Source: Pyrenopolyporus hunteri (Eukaryota; Ascomycota; Sordariomycetes; Xylariales; Hypoxylaceae). Taken from it: 64,000 nucleotides of DNA. Location of the stretch: positions 62,001 to 126,000 of the forward strand of contig CADCXC010000043.1 of the NCBI GenBank assembly GCA_902806595.1. Reading direction: 5' to 3'. Within the stretch, counting starts at the first letter, position 1; the number at the start of each line of letters is the position of its first letter. Below, piece by piece: positions 23,801 to 36,040 of this stretch. Made by a program: the position numbers and the translations under genes. The notes beneath the pieces are model-generated. The model worked only from the letters and a program-made list of their open reading frames with translations, was not told where the DNA came from and ran no database searches.

Positions 23801-26678
23801 TGAATACCGGTGCTCCTCGCCATCTCTTTAGGGGATCTAATTCTCGGCCATCGGTCGGTGGGACGAGATTTAGATGTTGAGACATACCCCGCGCTCTAAT
23901 AGTAGGTCGAGCTCCATCCGAGTTGGGTATCTCGCGCGGCGAGGCCGCGCCCTGCACCGACGACGGCCGAGGAACGGGATCGATGGGTCTATTACCAATC
24001 CGGTTTCCGTATAGAGCTCCAGGCGACTGGGTCTGTGATCGAGGCGGTGGTACAAAGTTGACCTCTTTATGCGGCATGGCTGCCGGGGACATCGGAACGT
24101 AACTAGATACCGAACGTTTAGGGGGCGATGTCGCGTTGTAAATCGGGGAGCTGACGGGCGGCGGCGTGTGCCTTGCTTGTCTCGGGCTATATTTCGATTC
24201 GGATGGAGCTTTGGGGGGCGCAGGCGGAGATCGCATCGGAGATTGTTCCTCTTCAACTTCCTGCGTCGGCGGTAACGAAGGCACTCTCGTAAGACGAGGC
24301 TCATACTGGGAGGAACTACTTCGGCTCAAAGAGGCGTTGTCACCATTTACGGGGCTCGAAATCGTCTTATCACGCGAGATTTCGAAGTGTGACTGGGCGA
24401 GGGGACTGGAAGTGCGCGGTTGGTGCGCAAGCATCGGAGGTGGAACGGCAGCGTACCCACCGCTAGACGACCGCACGGAAGGCGGGGCGGGGGAGTAGCG
24501 ACTAGTGGCGGCTGGGGGCATCCCTCCGTTTGTTACTGGAAGTTGGGGCGGGGCGGGCGAGTATCTGCTATTTGATACAGGTGGAATGCTAGGGGTAGGT
24601 AGAGAATTGGACTGTAACGAGGCGTAAGGACTGGCGCGCTCTGGTGCGACTAACGACGCGATGCCAGGTACCTGCTGTTGAGGGTGAGGCTGCGGCGGCG
24701 CGTGCGTAGTGGTCGACGCTGTTGGAGGTGCGTGTGGAGGTGCATGTGGAGGGGCTTGAGGTTGCCCATAAGGGCTTTGCTGGGACGGGGAGGCGATGTG
24801 ACTATGCCGCGACGCGGGCCGTGGTTTCGACGTCAGGGGCAAGTCCTCGAAGAAGCTAGGCTTAGACTTTAACGGAGAAGCAGGTCCTCGAGCTGCGGGT
24901 GGCGGGTGTTGGCTTGAATGGCTTGAGCTAGGCGGCGACAAACTCGCATTTGAGCCTCCTGAAGGCGGCGCTGGTTGATAATTCATACTCGCGCTTCTTG
25001 GGGGACCGGGCGGGGGGGCTAGGGTCGTCGAGTTTGCGCGGGGGAGCTGTTGCATGCTAATCCGCTTCTTCGGCTTGACCACTTCCATCGGGAGATCGTA
25101 CGGAGACGTATATCCGCCTTTAGACTTATCAGCAAAGCTTTGCGCCTTAGGCATGGTCGGCTTCGGAGGCGATGCGAATCCCCCAACCGCCGGGGGAGGG
25201 GCTGTGGCCGGATGCGCGTAAGGAAATTGCGGTGTCTGTGGTTGAGAGATAGCTGGAGCCGGCGCGTAAGGATTCGGGCTTGGATGCGTCGAATGCTGTA
25301 GGTCAGGGGTATAACGTCCATTTAATCCGGCTGACTGAGGTTGCGCAACTACGCTCGGCTGGGTTGCCGGCACCGCCGGTGCTGCTGGTGTCTCCTCGGT
25401 CGTTTCTTCCAAAAACCCTTCATCATCACTTCCAAAGATGTCAGCCGGATCTAATTCTTTGGTTTCCGCAGTCGAGTCCAATAGGAAGTCATCGTCGTCA
25501 TCGAAAGCGGCCGCCCACTTAGCATCTATGTCCGTGGTTTCCGGTTTAGTCTCGGCTTCCTCCTTTTTCTCAGAGTTGCCCGCGGCGTTTTCCGCTGGTA
25601 TGTCTGAGTTGGCTGTGGGCCCGGGCGCAGCGTCGTCGGTCGGACTGGGAAGCTCTGAGTTCGTCTGACCTGCTCCCGTCACCGAGTCTGTTACTTCGCC
25701 TATTACCATAGATGTAGACTTTCTTTGCAGGGTACGACTAAGAGATTCGTCTCCTCCTAGCTGAGAAGCATCCTTCGTGACTTGACTGAAAAAATCGTCT
25801 TCCCCTTCGGCGGCATCATCTTGCGCAAAAGCATCTCCAACGCCCTGAGCGCGAGCCCCATGATGGTTCTCTGATTCATGCTGTTCGCTTTGCGGAATTA
25901 ACGGCAGGCCTTCCTCGAACCGAGCATCCGATTCCTCTTCTTCAGCACCCACAAGATCCCCTCCAACATACTGTTGTGATGAGCTTCCGGCTTCGCCATT
26001 TTCATCGGTGGGCTGATCTTGGTCGTAGGCCCCAGAAAAATTAGATTGCGCGACCGGGTCGGTGTGGGAATCATCCCCCTCCAAATGCTGCAGGATATCT
26101 TGGGCTTGTGTCGAGGGAGGGGGATAATAGGTCTGGTCCTCAGTGGAGTTTTCTCTTTGCGGAACCGCAGGAAATGAGTTTGTCCTCTCACTCGGTGGCA
26201 TAAATGTGAAAGGGTCCGTGTCCGTCCGCTGCAGACTCCACTCGCTCTCCTCATCATCGTTAAAGCTCACTTCGTGGGACACGGTACGCGCAAACGAAGT
26301 AGTACTCGAATGTTTGGCCGCATTGCTCGCTCGGGCTGCATCTGCCTGGGCAATTTCGCGTTCGTAGTCGGGTATGGGAGCATCATGATTATCGCCTTGC
26401 GCAGCCGGAGCTGGCGGAGGATTGGAGAGGTCCCACGCGTTGTCCTCCGTATTATCGTCATTGTTAAATTGATCCAGAAATGCGCCGTTGTTTTGGGTTG
26501 AAGCGTTAGAACCCTCTATTATCTCGTTATTTGACATATCTTGAGCCGGGTGCTCAGTCGTGTGCTCGTCGGCTGCGCCGGCTGGTACGTTCTGCAGCGA
26601 GTCGAGCTCTGATGTTTGGTTATCGTCATTAGAATAGGGCATCTTAGCCGGATGCCACGTCGCACTAGGGGTATCCAT
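20822..26678 (-). CDS. SEC16: SEC16, COPII vesicle coat assembly scaffold
   Basis: Two exons, 26678-21461 and 21408-20822; 1934 residues. Sec16 organises endoplasmic-reticulum exit sites and assembles the COPII coat through Sec23, Sec24, Sec13 and Sec31. The first 950 residues are disordered and acidic or Pro/Ser/Gln-rich. The conserved central domain (about 980-1430) starts near ALPMIVRSPGEVKVKHMKDI and includes AWLTAGIETLERSLPHL, VLLWKILRVFVEHDGHLEGN and GDREKAVWAAVDKRLWGHAM, the alpha-solenoid that binds Sec13. The C-terminal region repeats YEPPS/YQPPS motifs and ends with a conserved block GWGFGGWFGG, LGEASSFVYDPELKRWVNKK, then a Pro-rich tail. The 52-nt intron (GTAAGC ... AAATAG) joins EEEG to KRAAEAKAAKRG, giving KIAEEEEKRAAEAK with the frame kept. 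The start MDTPSATWHPAKMPYSNDDN resembles Sec16 N-termini. It converges on the formin gene. Confidence 0.93.
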
Positions 26679-28283
26679 CTCCGAATAACAATATTTGCGA
26701 ATTAGACAAGCATCGAAATGGAAAGACCCCGTAAGGTAAAATAGGAAACGGTACTGCGAGAGAGGGGGGACGAGTTAGTGTTTGGTAGTTTGCGATGTTA
26801 TCGTGTTATCGTGTCATTGACAAACTCGCGAGATGGGAATCGCATGTCAGGCTAAGGGCGCCTAGCTCTGGTATAGGGGCAAACAGCGCGCGTGAATAAC
26901 CAGATAGCTAGGTAGGTAAATAGATAAATACCTACCTAGGTAACAAGGGGAACGGATGGATCGTGATTCGCACCAAAACAAAACTGACTCACTTATTATA
27001 CAAGAACAACTAGTAAAGTGTACTCTGGGTTTTGTTACAGGCCAACCTCCATTATCGTCTGGAGGAGCAATCGCATTGCTTCTTGAGGTTGGAGGAGATG
27101 AGGAAGAAAAATGGGAAAAGTTGAGGCAAAGTGGCAGAACCACACGAGAGGTACCTTTAACACCCTTACGCTGCAATTACACAAGGTTGTTGTTAGGTAT
27201 GTACCTCTACTGCCAGTACTACTACACTACTTCGTGCTACACTAGGCTCAACTCTTCTCCTTTGGGATCGTCCGTTGAGGCCGTGCTCTAATCCATGTAC
27301 CTATGTTGTAATCCATGTACCCATGCCCGCTTATGCACCCCCGTTAACAAGCGCTAGTAGGTACCTGGGCTAGCGGAGCTGCGAAGTAAATGACATAACC
27401 GCGATCGAAGAACTGAAAAGATCGCAGAAGACAACATGTCCCGTTACCGTTATTATCGTTATTATCCGACAAGTCAGAGTTTGCCAAATACGCTGGTAAA
27501 TAGATTGAAGAATTATGCATTCCCCTCTCCATTCCCCTCAGTTTATAAATAAATAATATTGATTTTTAGATGCTTATCTGTCATCTCTGTTCTGGCATGT
27601 ACCTGATGATGATTACCTTATGTGTACATGTACGTCGTAACTCAAATAAGTTATGCAAGTATCCAGGTGCGTGCCCAAGGTACAATACCTCAGGAACCCA
27701 AATATTCACCTGATTTTAGGTGTGTCATACCTAAGGTATTGTACCCAGGAGACCAGTATTACTTCAGCTGGCTTAACCCTTAGCTAAGATTTCGCGCCCT
27801 ATAGTAAGAGGTACCTGGTACGCACAGGGTCTAGTCCCTGATTCCTTTGCTTTCCTGCCCGCTTTCTTCATAATTAGTTGCGTCTTCAGTGGGCCCGATC
27901 AAGCTTCAGCAGCCAATTACACCGTTGGATTTCGCCTTGCAGCTTATTTTTAGGTCTCACCTTCGTCACGGTACGCTCCGAGCTCCGATTTCCAGGTACT
28001 CAAACCGAAGATCGTCATTCTTTTCTACCTAGGCCTTCTTTCGTCCCAGCATTCCGTCCCAGCAAACCAACCTTTTTTCATTGAGGCTCCTAGACCGTCA
28101 GATAACAGTGCCAACATCAAGTCCATTACTGCATAATAATCGTCCTATGGAGCCGAGACGAAATACTGGCATACAGACTTATGCAAATTCATAATTCAAC
28201 CCCTATTCGGACATCCGTATTATAACCCTTCTCATTCTCCACCCAGCGAATTACCCCTTTCTCATAAGCGACGAGTCACTCCA
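26679..28283. other. Spacer between SEC16 and the FAD oxidoreductase gene
   Basis: About 1.6 kb with the SEC16 promoter on its left. It has a TACCTAGGTA copy near 26933 and a long nested hairpin at 27679-27745. The open frames at 26862-27176 and 26956-27291 overlap on opposite strands and look like chance frames. Confidence 0.5.
27679..27745. repeat. Nested hairpin on GGTACAATACC
   Basis: Arms GGTACAATACCTCAGG (27679-27694) and CCTAAGGTATTGTACC (27730-27745) are complementary at 15 of 16 positions. The loop holds a second inverted repeat, CACCT and AGGTG. The same GTATTG/CAATAC core recurs elsewhere in the window. Confidence 0.7.
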
Positions 28284-29833
28284 TTATACAGGTATATACT
28301 TCAGATAGACGTCAGCCCTGGCTCGGCTAGCCGAAGGAGCCGGCGTGAGCTCTGAGATCCCCCGCAGCCGTGCCGCAGTGGTCTCGTAGGAAGCTGGCAC
28401 TCCGGTCTCCGAGATGGGACAGTCCTCCTTAATCATCTTAACCAGCCCCTTGGCGCAGAGCAACACATTCGGCATGCCGTGACCGTGAAATCCGGCACAC
28501 ATGTATAGTCCCGGCTTCGAGGGCACGTGGCCGATATGCGGCACGCTATCCGCGGAGTACTGCGTGGTTATTAGTTCAAGGTCCTTGCCGGTGTGAAGAT
28601 TCGTTGTGGAGAGGGACTGGGGGACACTCACGCCCATAATACCAGTCCAGACACTATCCAGCTCCGTCTGAGTCTGTTCCCAGCCCACAAACGTCCTCGC
28701 GGCCCAGCCCTCAAAATACGACACAGCCGGCTCGATCAGTGTCGAGTCGTCATGGTTCCTATACCAGTCGCTCTTATTCTGGTAAGCGTACGCGCTCTTC
28801 GCGCCGCCGACGATCATGCTCCCGTCCGGACGCAGCCCGTAGTACGAGTCGATCGAGCTCGGGCTCTCCATCTCCAAGCCACACGAGCCGAGCGGTACGC
28901 CGCCCGCCGCTGCTCGCTGCGCAGAAGCAGGTGGCACGACCCTGCAGGCGGTGCCGCGCCCGGGGTAGATGGCGTTGGCGTACTCGGGCAGCAAGCCGCT
29001 GGTATACGCGTTCGTCGCGAAGACGACGCGCTTCGCCTTCGTGGCGCCCCGCGGCGTCGACAGCGTCCAGTAGCCCTCGCTATCGGTCTCTTCTGATAAG
29101 CCATGGACCGGCGTGCGGGTCTGGAGGTTGACGCCCTGCGCCACGGCGCCCGCGAGGAGGTGCATGACCAGCTTGTACGGCCACAGCGTGTGCGCCGGGT
29201 ACGTGAACGCGACCTTGGCGTCCTTTATCCCCGTGGCTTTCTCCGCGGTCTCCGGGCCGTGGAACGTCACGTCCCGCAGCGTGGGGCAGTCCATCTTCGA
29301 CATGGCGTCCCAGAGCCGCGTGATCTTGGCGGCCTCGATCGCGTCGACGAATACGTCGCCCGTTGTCACGGGCTGCAGGTCGCATGCGATGTTCTCCTCG
29401 CGGACGAGCTCCGCGACGGCGTTGGCGTTGGCGACTTCGAAGAGGGCGACTTCGTTCGCCGTCTTGAGGCCGCGGGCTTGCATCCGCGATGCTAGGCCGA
29501 CGAATAGGTTTGGCCTGAGGTGGCCGCCTGGTATACGTAAGTATATATAGTTATAAGCGGAACTAACGAGACGGCACAGTAGCCCGACTCACCGTTTCTA
29601 GCAGTGGCTCCAGAGCAAGCCTCCCGGGCTTCCAAAATGGTAATGCTAGGGTTCTTCGAGGAATTATCCTTGAGAAGATAATGCGCTGTAGCCGCGCCCG
29701 CGAACCCTGCGCCGATAATAACGATGTCCTGCTTCGTAGGGAGCGCCGGTGTGCTACGGTGGGAGTCAAGCTCGTGTAATTCCGTTCGCCAGTACGGGAT
29801 CGTCGCGTTCGGAACGGGAAAAAGGCCAACCAT
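28284..29833 (-). CDS. FAD-dependent oxidoreductase, DAO family
   Basis: Two exons, 29833-29593 and 29527-28284; 494 residues. The N-terminal Rossmann motif IVIIGAGFAGAATAHYLL (about 37-54) with the following acidic residue in ITILEAREACSGATARNGGH marks a DAO-type flavoenzyme (glycine, sarcosine and D-amino-acid oxidase-like). Also visible are VVFATNAYTSGLLP and, near the C-terminus, the second flavin-site motif YMCAGFHGHGMPNV. The 65-nt intron (GTGAGT ... CCAG) splits the glycines of ARNGGHLRPN, restoring the GGxLRP motif usual for this family. No signal peptide or membrane segment is seen, so it is probably cytosolic or peroxisomal; the C-terminal YIPV is not a standard PTS1. The amine substrate cannot be told from the sequence. 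Fungal genomes carry many paralogues of this family. Confidence 0.85.
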
Positions 29834-31352
29834 TTTCTATTTGGAGTGTTTCGTCAATTAGTTTTAGATTATAGCTAGATACTTCGTCTATATGGTGGTG
29901 TCGTGACGCTTCGAGTCTATTCACTTGCTTATTTGCTCTCCCCGACATTATTATCGCCGACGGTTCGATTCATTCTTATACACATCTCCAACTTGATATC
30001 CGATAGTACTATTCGGCTCATGAGTCACTCCAGGCTACCGTCGTCATCAGATGCGCAATGGGGTGAGAGGCCGAACCAGACATCCCTAACGATATCGGCA
30101 CGATTACGGCCTACATGCGGCGACGTGCGCGGACCGTTTCGGTATACACGATGCAAAATGCTACGCCGTTTGTTGTCTTATCCGGTCATCTACCATCACA
30201 TCACCACAATCGTAGGCCCGAAGGCGGAATAGGACTGTCGGCCAGGTATGCAGGTCCATCATAGCGTACGTCAGCACCGTTGTGGTCCTAGACCGCATCC
30301 AGGACTATCCGTCACTAATGCAACACGCCGAACCATGTAGTTCATGTCCTAGCAAGTAAACGTCAAACCGGCCTCAAAGAACATTCTATTCTATACGTAC
30401 GACGCTTGATAATCCTATACTCTCTCCCCCTCTTCTCTAGCCGTGTGCTCTGTAGGAACGCATACGCAGTTGCGTAGGCGGTTTATATTAGCCGCATGTC
30501 GCGATGACGATGACAATCCAGGATATCGGGTGACTATACCATGCCTACACCCGCCGACATAGGTAATCTATACCCAATCCGCATCAACAAACCCCTGTAC
30601 TAAATCAATCGATTAATCGCCTACTAAACCGGGCCAAACCGAAGCCAACCCGCCAATACCACACCGCCGTTCAGCCCTATACTTCCTAAGGTACTCTATA
30701 ATGCCCTATACCCTACACCCTATACTCTCTACCTTGCATTACAAACGCACTCGACCCTATAGGTATCCAACCTACGCAGTCGCGTGCATGCGACGTTACA
30801 ACGTCCCTAATCTTACCTCGGGTAGCTAGTCACGACTCACCATCCAAATGGAGCCTCAAATCGTGCATACCGGGGGGCGATGACGCGGCGCATATAGCCC
30901 ACGTAAGGACCTCCTCTCCTCCTTCTCGTGAGCATTTCAATTGCAAATTTTACAGGGAAAATAATCTATACGACATACTATCTGACGTCCGGTATCATGC
31001 GTCTTTCTGGGTAATGACCTTGACTATTTTGCTCATAATTTAGAAAACTACGCGTAGGTATAATTTGCGTGGGGGGGGGGGTGACTTGCGAATCGTCATA
31101 AATCAGATATCTCAGCAGTAAATAGTATACTCTTAATCACGAGTAGGGTTCTATAAATCGCGCCTTTAAGCACACTCAAAGATGCAGATGTAAACCCCCT
31201 AAACGCCTATGTCCATGCCCTCCGGTGGTATTCCTCAACGCCAATCGCAATGCCAAACAACAATGCTAATTCACATCCACATCCTCATCCATCCCTAACC
31301 CTAGGCGACTAAGCGTCCCACCAGCCCCGAATGAACACCCCCAAGGCCTCAC
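29834..31352. other. Spacer between FAD oxidoreductase and KIN17 genes
   Basis: About 1.5 kb with the oxidoreductase promoter on the left. It has a CCCTATA-rich tract near 30695-30765, a run of eleven G at 31071-31081, and a CCCTAACCCTA stretch near 31295. I see no gene. Confidence 0.55.
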
Positions 31353-32447
31353 TCAATACCTCTGCCGCTTCCCCCCGTCTCTACTGTCACTCCCATTCTC
31401 CCGCGCCCTCTTCCCACTACCACCACTCTTCCGCTCCATCTCTTCCTTCATAATGCGCTCCGCCTCGCTCATCTTCTTCGGCGGCTCGAACACCGACGTC
31501 TGCTTCGTCTCCTTCTCCTTCGCCGCGCCCGCCAGCGCGTTCTTCTTCTTCGCGGCCGCGAACACGTTCTTCGGCTGCGGCTTGCCCGCGGCGGCGCCCA
31601 TTTTGAGCGAGACGGGCGCTGATTCCGAGGCGGTCGGGGCGGCGGTGTGTTCGGGAGAAGCGCTAGGCGCAGGCGCAGGGGTCGGCGCCGACTGAGCAGC
31701 AGGTTTCGCGCCGAACGACAGGGTGATCTTCCGGCCCTCCTCTCTCCTGAGCTCCCTCTTCCCCTCGCTCTCGCCACTCCTCTCGTCACCCTCGCCATCA
31801 CCGTCGACCTCGTCCGGCACGCCGGCGTCCCTCTTCGCGCGGCGGATCTGCTCGCGGATCAGCATCTGCTCGCGCTCCTCGTCGCCCTTGTCCTGCATCT
31901 CCTTCCTGCGCAGGGCCTCCTTGCGCCGCAGCGCCTCGGGCGAGTCGTCGATCCACGCGATGTGGATCCCCTTCTCGTTCTCCTCCACCTTGCAGATGCC
32001 CTCGCGGCCGAGGTGCTTGGCGAACTCGGTCAGCGAGTGCCATTTCGTCGCGTTCATGTGGATGTGTTCCTTGTTCGCGATGTACGTCTGCATACGGCTT
32101 AGCACGGTGTTCTGTTTTTTTTTTTATTCGTAGTAGGAGTGGTGGGGAGCGAGACGAACCTGGTAGAAGTGATTGATGTGCACTTGCTTCTCGCCGTGAG
32201 ACGTCCGCAGTAACTTTATAAAGTCCTTGAGGAACTCGTTGCTGAACTCGTCGATGTACTTCTTCGGGTCCTCGCCGACGAGAAGCATCTTCCTCGTGTG
32301 GGACTCGCTCATGGTGTGCGTCTTGAAGCCGTTCGCGTCCCGGCATTGCTTCTCGCATATTTGGCAGTACCATCGGAGTCGCTGCAGCCCCTTCGCCTTG
32401 AGCTTGTTGCTCAGGTATTTGGTCGATCCGACCTCCGCTTTCGGCAT
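31353..32447 (-). CDS. KIN17: KIN17-like DNA/RNA-binding zinc-finger protein
   Basis: Two exons, 32447-32160 and 32111-31353; 348 residues. Kin17 is a nuclear protein linked to DNA replication, DNA-damage response and the spliceosome. The N-terminus MPKAEVGSTKYLSNKLKAKG is diagnostic. A C2H2 zinc finger uses C28, C31, H44 and H50 (CQICEKQCRDANGFKTH). A winged-helix-like domain follows (IDEFSNEFLKDFIKLLRTSH, HIHMNATKWHSLTEFAKHLG, VEENEKGIHIAWIDDSPEAL). The C-terminal half is charged, then Ala-rich, and ends in basic GKRARENGSDSRDGGKRQRY. The C-terminal SH3/KOW module of animal Kin17 is absent, as I would expect for a fungal member. The 48-nt intron (GTTCGT ... AACAG) is short and contains a T-run on the plus strand. 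Confidence 0.92.
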
Positions 32448-33338
32448 CTTGACGTCGCGTAGTGGTTTCGGATCTTATGTTTCGAATTGTTGATAACGAA
32501 CGGAGCTAGGAGGCTCTGAATTAACGCGCGATGAGGGTAGGTCGGGTTACCGCTAGTACGGAGAGATTGATGATTCGCGACGATGATGGAGATGGGAGAT
32601 AAGAAATGAACGGCGCTGTGGCGTTGCGTCGATTAGCTTATCGATAGTGTTCCATCAATTTCGGTAGCAGCTGTCACCGAGAATTTCCAGCTATCCGCCA
32701 GCTGTCGGCAATCCAGGCATGATGAAATCCAAAGCAACAAATCAACACCAAAACTCAACCTTGCTGTCACCCGGGAGAGTACATAAACGCCTCCCACCTA
32801 CATCATGTAGTAAGATGTAAATGTTGTATAATGCCTCATAGAAATATCTTATCGTCCCATTCCCCCATTTTTATTGTCTTCATCCAAAAATTAGAGAAGA
32901 ACGCCTATAGTTTGTCATTCAATTTAGACGCTTTATGAATTCAAAACAGCTTGGGCTCTTGAAATTCATTTCATCAGACACCGTTGTCGTACACAATTTA
33001 TCAGTCGTCCCCGTCGTCACAGGTTCTTGAATCAAATTACGACAACCCTCTTACTATTTCCACTAAACAATATTTTATAAAAGCTCTAAAGCCCAGGAAT
33101 CTACCTATATACCTAGGTGTGTATACCTCCCATCTATCAAGCACTTTTATTTTTAAACGAGCTCGCTAGAAGCCTAGCTCTATCAACGAGAAAGCTTGCC
33201 CATACCCAAGCCCCCGCCCCCTTTGCTCCGCGATAAATACCTCTTACCGTCGGCATGCGGTAATCCACTCCTCCCCACACAACAAACCGTACGGAGGCTG
33301 GTATGAAGGTATGTACCTATGCAAGTAAGGGTCCATTA
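32448..33338. other. Spacer between KIN17 and HOM3
   Basis: About 890 bp containing the KIN17 promoter with the shared element at 32629-32646 and the 3' untranslated region of HOM3. A small open frame at 32984-33169 is AT-rich and without features. Confidence 0.55.
32629..32646 (-). promoter_or_regulatory. Element shared with HUS1 upstream region
   Basis: TCGATTAGCTTATCGATA, 182 bp upstream of the KIN17 start, matches the HUS1 upstream element with one base deleted. CAGCTG occurs twice just beyond it, and the HUS1 element is likewise followed by CCAGCTGCC. No factor can be named. Confidence 0.4.
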
Positions 33339-35246
33339 CTAATCGAGGAATGTGAAGAGATTCGTATGCAGTATGCTCATGGCTCTCGTAGCTTCTCTTG
33401 CATCGATGACACATGAGATATTAATCTCACTCGCGCCTGTGCCGGAAAGTAGTCAGCAAGTAGGCCCAATGGTTGAATAGGTGAGGACCTAAGTTCAGTA
33501 GGTAATATAGGTAAGGTAGGTGGTAGGTTAGGTAGGTAGGTAGGCAGCACACAAATTACAACGCGCAAACGCATACCTTGCGAGATCATCTCGATATTGA
33601 TATTATGCTCTCCGAGCGTGGAGAACATGCGGCCGGCGATACCGGTCATGTTCTTCATCTCCGCGCCCACCAGGCTGAGGATGGCCATGTTGAGCAGTAT
33701 GCTGACGTCCCCGCATTCCTCCAGCTCCGCCTTGGCCTTCTCGAAGTGCCCGACCGACGGGCTGCTGGAATGGATCGCCATCGACACGTGCACTTCGCTG
33801 GTCGAGATGAGGTCGACCGAGATCCGGTGGCTGTTGAGGATCGAGAACACCTTGGCGAAGAAGCCGTGCGAGATGGACCGCTTGTTCGAGTGCACGTTGA
33901 TGACCGTGATGTTGTTCTTGACCGACACCGCCGTCGGCCTCTTCGGGTGTTTTCGCGATGAGGTGTCTGAGGGCCGGGACCTCCTGATCTTTTGCGCGGG
34001 AGACTGTATCGGGTCCGGGACCACGATGGTGCCGCTTCCGCGGGGGTTGTTCACGTTCTTAATGCGAATCGGTATCGGGGGATCTGCCTTGATTACCTGG
34101 TCCATTGTCAGGTGATGAATGACCTCGGAGCCGTAGAATGTGAGTTCCGCCGCCTCCGACGGTGTAATAGATGCGAGGAGCCTCGCCGTCGGCACTTTGG
34201 TGGGATCTGCCGTGAATATACCATCTACCTCCTTCCATATCTGTAGCTCCTGGGCCTTCACTCCTACCGCGACCAATGCTGCGCATAAGTCGGTGTACCC
34301 TCGCCCGATGTCTCCGTCCATCAGGCTGCCGGGAACATTGCCGAAGAATCCCGTGACTACGGGCACCCTATCATTGCAGGCTTGTATTCTCTTTCGAAAA
34401 ATGCCCGCTGCCTCTTTGTAGAACGCCGGACTTAACCGGTCGGAACTGTCATAATGCATCACATCGGACAGATCCACATATTCTGCGTCGACTTGCTGCG
34501 AAGCCCGTTAGTTAAATGTGTTGGCGTTCATCCATAATGGTTCAACAAACCCTGTCTTTTAGCAAGTACGTCATAAATCTGCAGCTCAGTTTTTCTCCGA
34601 AGCTGACTACCCGATCTTTGGATCTCGAGTTGACCTCTAAGTTGAATCGCTTAGCCGCAATAATGTAGTCTACTAGCTCCTGGCAATCCTCTTGTATGTT
34701 TGCAGCGACGGCTTTTTGTAGCTCGGGGTTCTTTATCCAGGTTTCTACTGCCTGGATATGGTCGTTGCAGATGTCTCGGATGACGAGCTTGGCTGCATCG
34801 ACGAGCTGATTTTGTGTGACTTCATTGCTGGTGGCTGCTGATATACCCCGTAAATTCTTGTAAACTTCTAGCAAGCTGCATGAAGTTATAATGTTAGAGC
34901 AAGTTGGGTTCGCGGACCTCTCACCCGAGTATGTGATGACTCACCGGCTGGTAGTGCCAGTCACCTTCTTGCCTGAGCTTCTAGCAGAACAGATGACGGC
35001 GATTTTATTCGAACTCAAACTGGCTCTTATGATGAAATCAGTACTGTGCTGCAAAGAAGCTCAATGGTAATCTCATACCGGACGATGCGTTCAGCAATCT
35101 ATGTCCAGGTCAGCTATACTCAACAGGGAGAATATGAGGGTCGGTGTATGACAAACGCTATCTGGAAATTTCCCAACACTTGTACCCCCGAACTTCTGTA
35201 CAATCCAGCCTTCACTGCTGGTGTTTTGGTGGACCAATGAGCCCAT
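33339..35246 (-). CDS. HOM3: Aspartokinase
   Basis: Six exons: 35246-35157, 35098-35079, 35019-34945, 34875-34551, 34495-33577 and 33436-33339; 508 residues. It phosphorylates aspartate, the first step to threonine, methionine and isoleucine. The kinase signature IVQKFGGTSVGKFPDS lies at residues 15-30; VTGFFGNVPGSLMDGDIGRGYTDL and GVKAQELQIWKEVDGIFTAD complete the catalytic part. Two ACT domains follow (ITVINVHSNKRSISHGFFAK and LVGAEMKNMTGIAGRMFSTL), the site of threonine feedback in fungi. Exon 2 is only 20 nt (IAERIV plus two bases) and is needed to rebuild the conserved KFPxxIAERIV. Donors GTTTGT occur twice; acceptors at introns 2-5 keep frame. The last exon adds ASEINISCVIDARE and TNLFTFLD. 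A linker with HPKRPTAV separates kinase and ACT parts. Identity is near certain. Confidence 0.95.
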
Positions 35247-35745
35247 GGTCGTTGAGAAGCGCAAAAACCAAACTCCGTCCCTTATGATGATATACCTCTA
35301 AAATGTAACCGCATGTGAAAGTTATAGAAGCGAAATGCGTCGATGGCGGGGCAACTGTAAAGCAGCCGGTGTTAGTAGGTATCGCACAATACCTATCGGA
35401 AGAGCAACTCGGTGTTGTCAACGTAAAACAAAAGAAAAAAGAACGAATTATCTACTTCTAATGGAAGACAAGATAATGGAATAGGTAAGTACGGAAGAGC
35501 TAGAAAGTATGTTAGGCACTCAAATTCATGAAGTCTAGACGTGAAAATTGAATCTAGTTCTTGTTTAAAAAAAGGGCCCCGAATCGGAGCTGCCACGCCA
35601 CAGCCGGTCGGTAGCGAATGAGAGAGAGGTATCCGTTTTCAAGGTGTCTCCATACGCTAAAAGCCAGCGCACCGGCTAATAGCCGTACCAGCTTAGTTCG
35701 ATTTTGATAGGTGATGTGCGGGGCATCAGAGGTGGGACTCCTGCA

Positions 35746-35765
35746 GTATTGTAACTGTACAATAC
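35746..35765. repeat. Hairpin GTATTGTA / TACAATAC
   Basis: Perfect 8-bp arms with the 4-nt loop ACTG, preceded by CCTGCA and followed by AGG. The core is the same as in the 27679-27745 hairpin. Confidence 0.65.
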
Positions 35766-36040
35766 AGGTTCAGGGGTAAATAGCTGTTGTATACCTTCGT
35801 GTACTTACCTAGGTAGGTACCTCATGTACTAACCCGTAAACGCTTCGTATTATACCTGGGCTATTGGGTTGTGCGCTAGAGGTGACGGCGTGAAACTGTA
35901 AAATGACTCTGCGTTCTTTTGTACCTTTCTTACCATGAAAAGCTTCTTATAGTTAGAGTACTACTAATTGTGGCTTAAACTCGATACGACCGAGTCCGGA
36001 AGGAAAAGCAGGGAAATAAATACATGAAAATAAAATACAT

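Noticed and set aside
31294..31304. CCCTAACCCTA resembling telomere repeat
   Set aside because: Under two units; expected often enough by chance.
34937..34943. TGACTCA, the Gcn4/CPC1 site, in the aspartokinase gene
   Set aside because: It overlaps the GTGAGT donor of intron 3 and is inside the gene, so it is best explained as splice signal; no exact copy was found upstream of the start.
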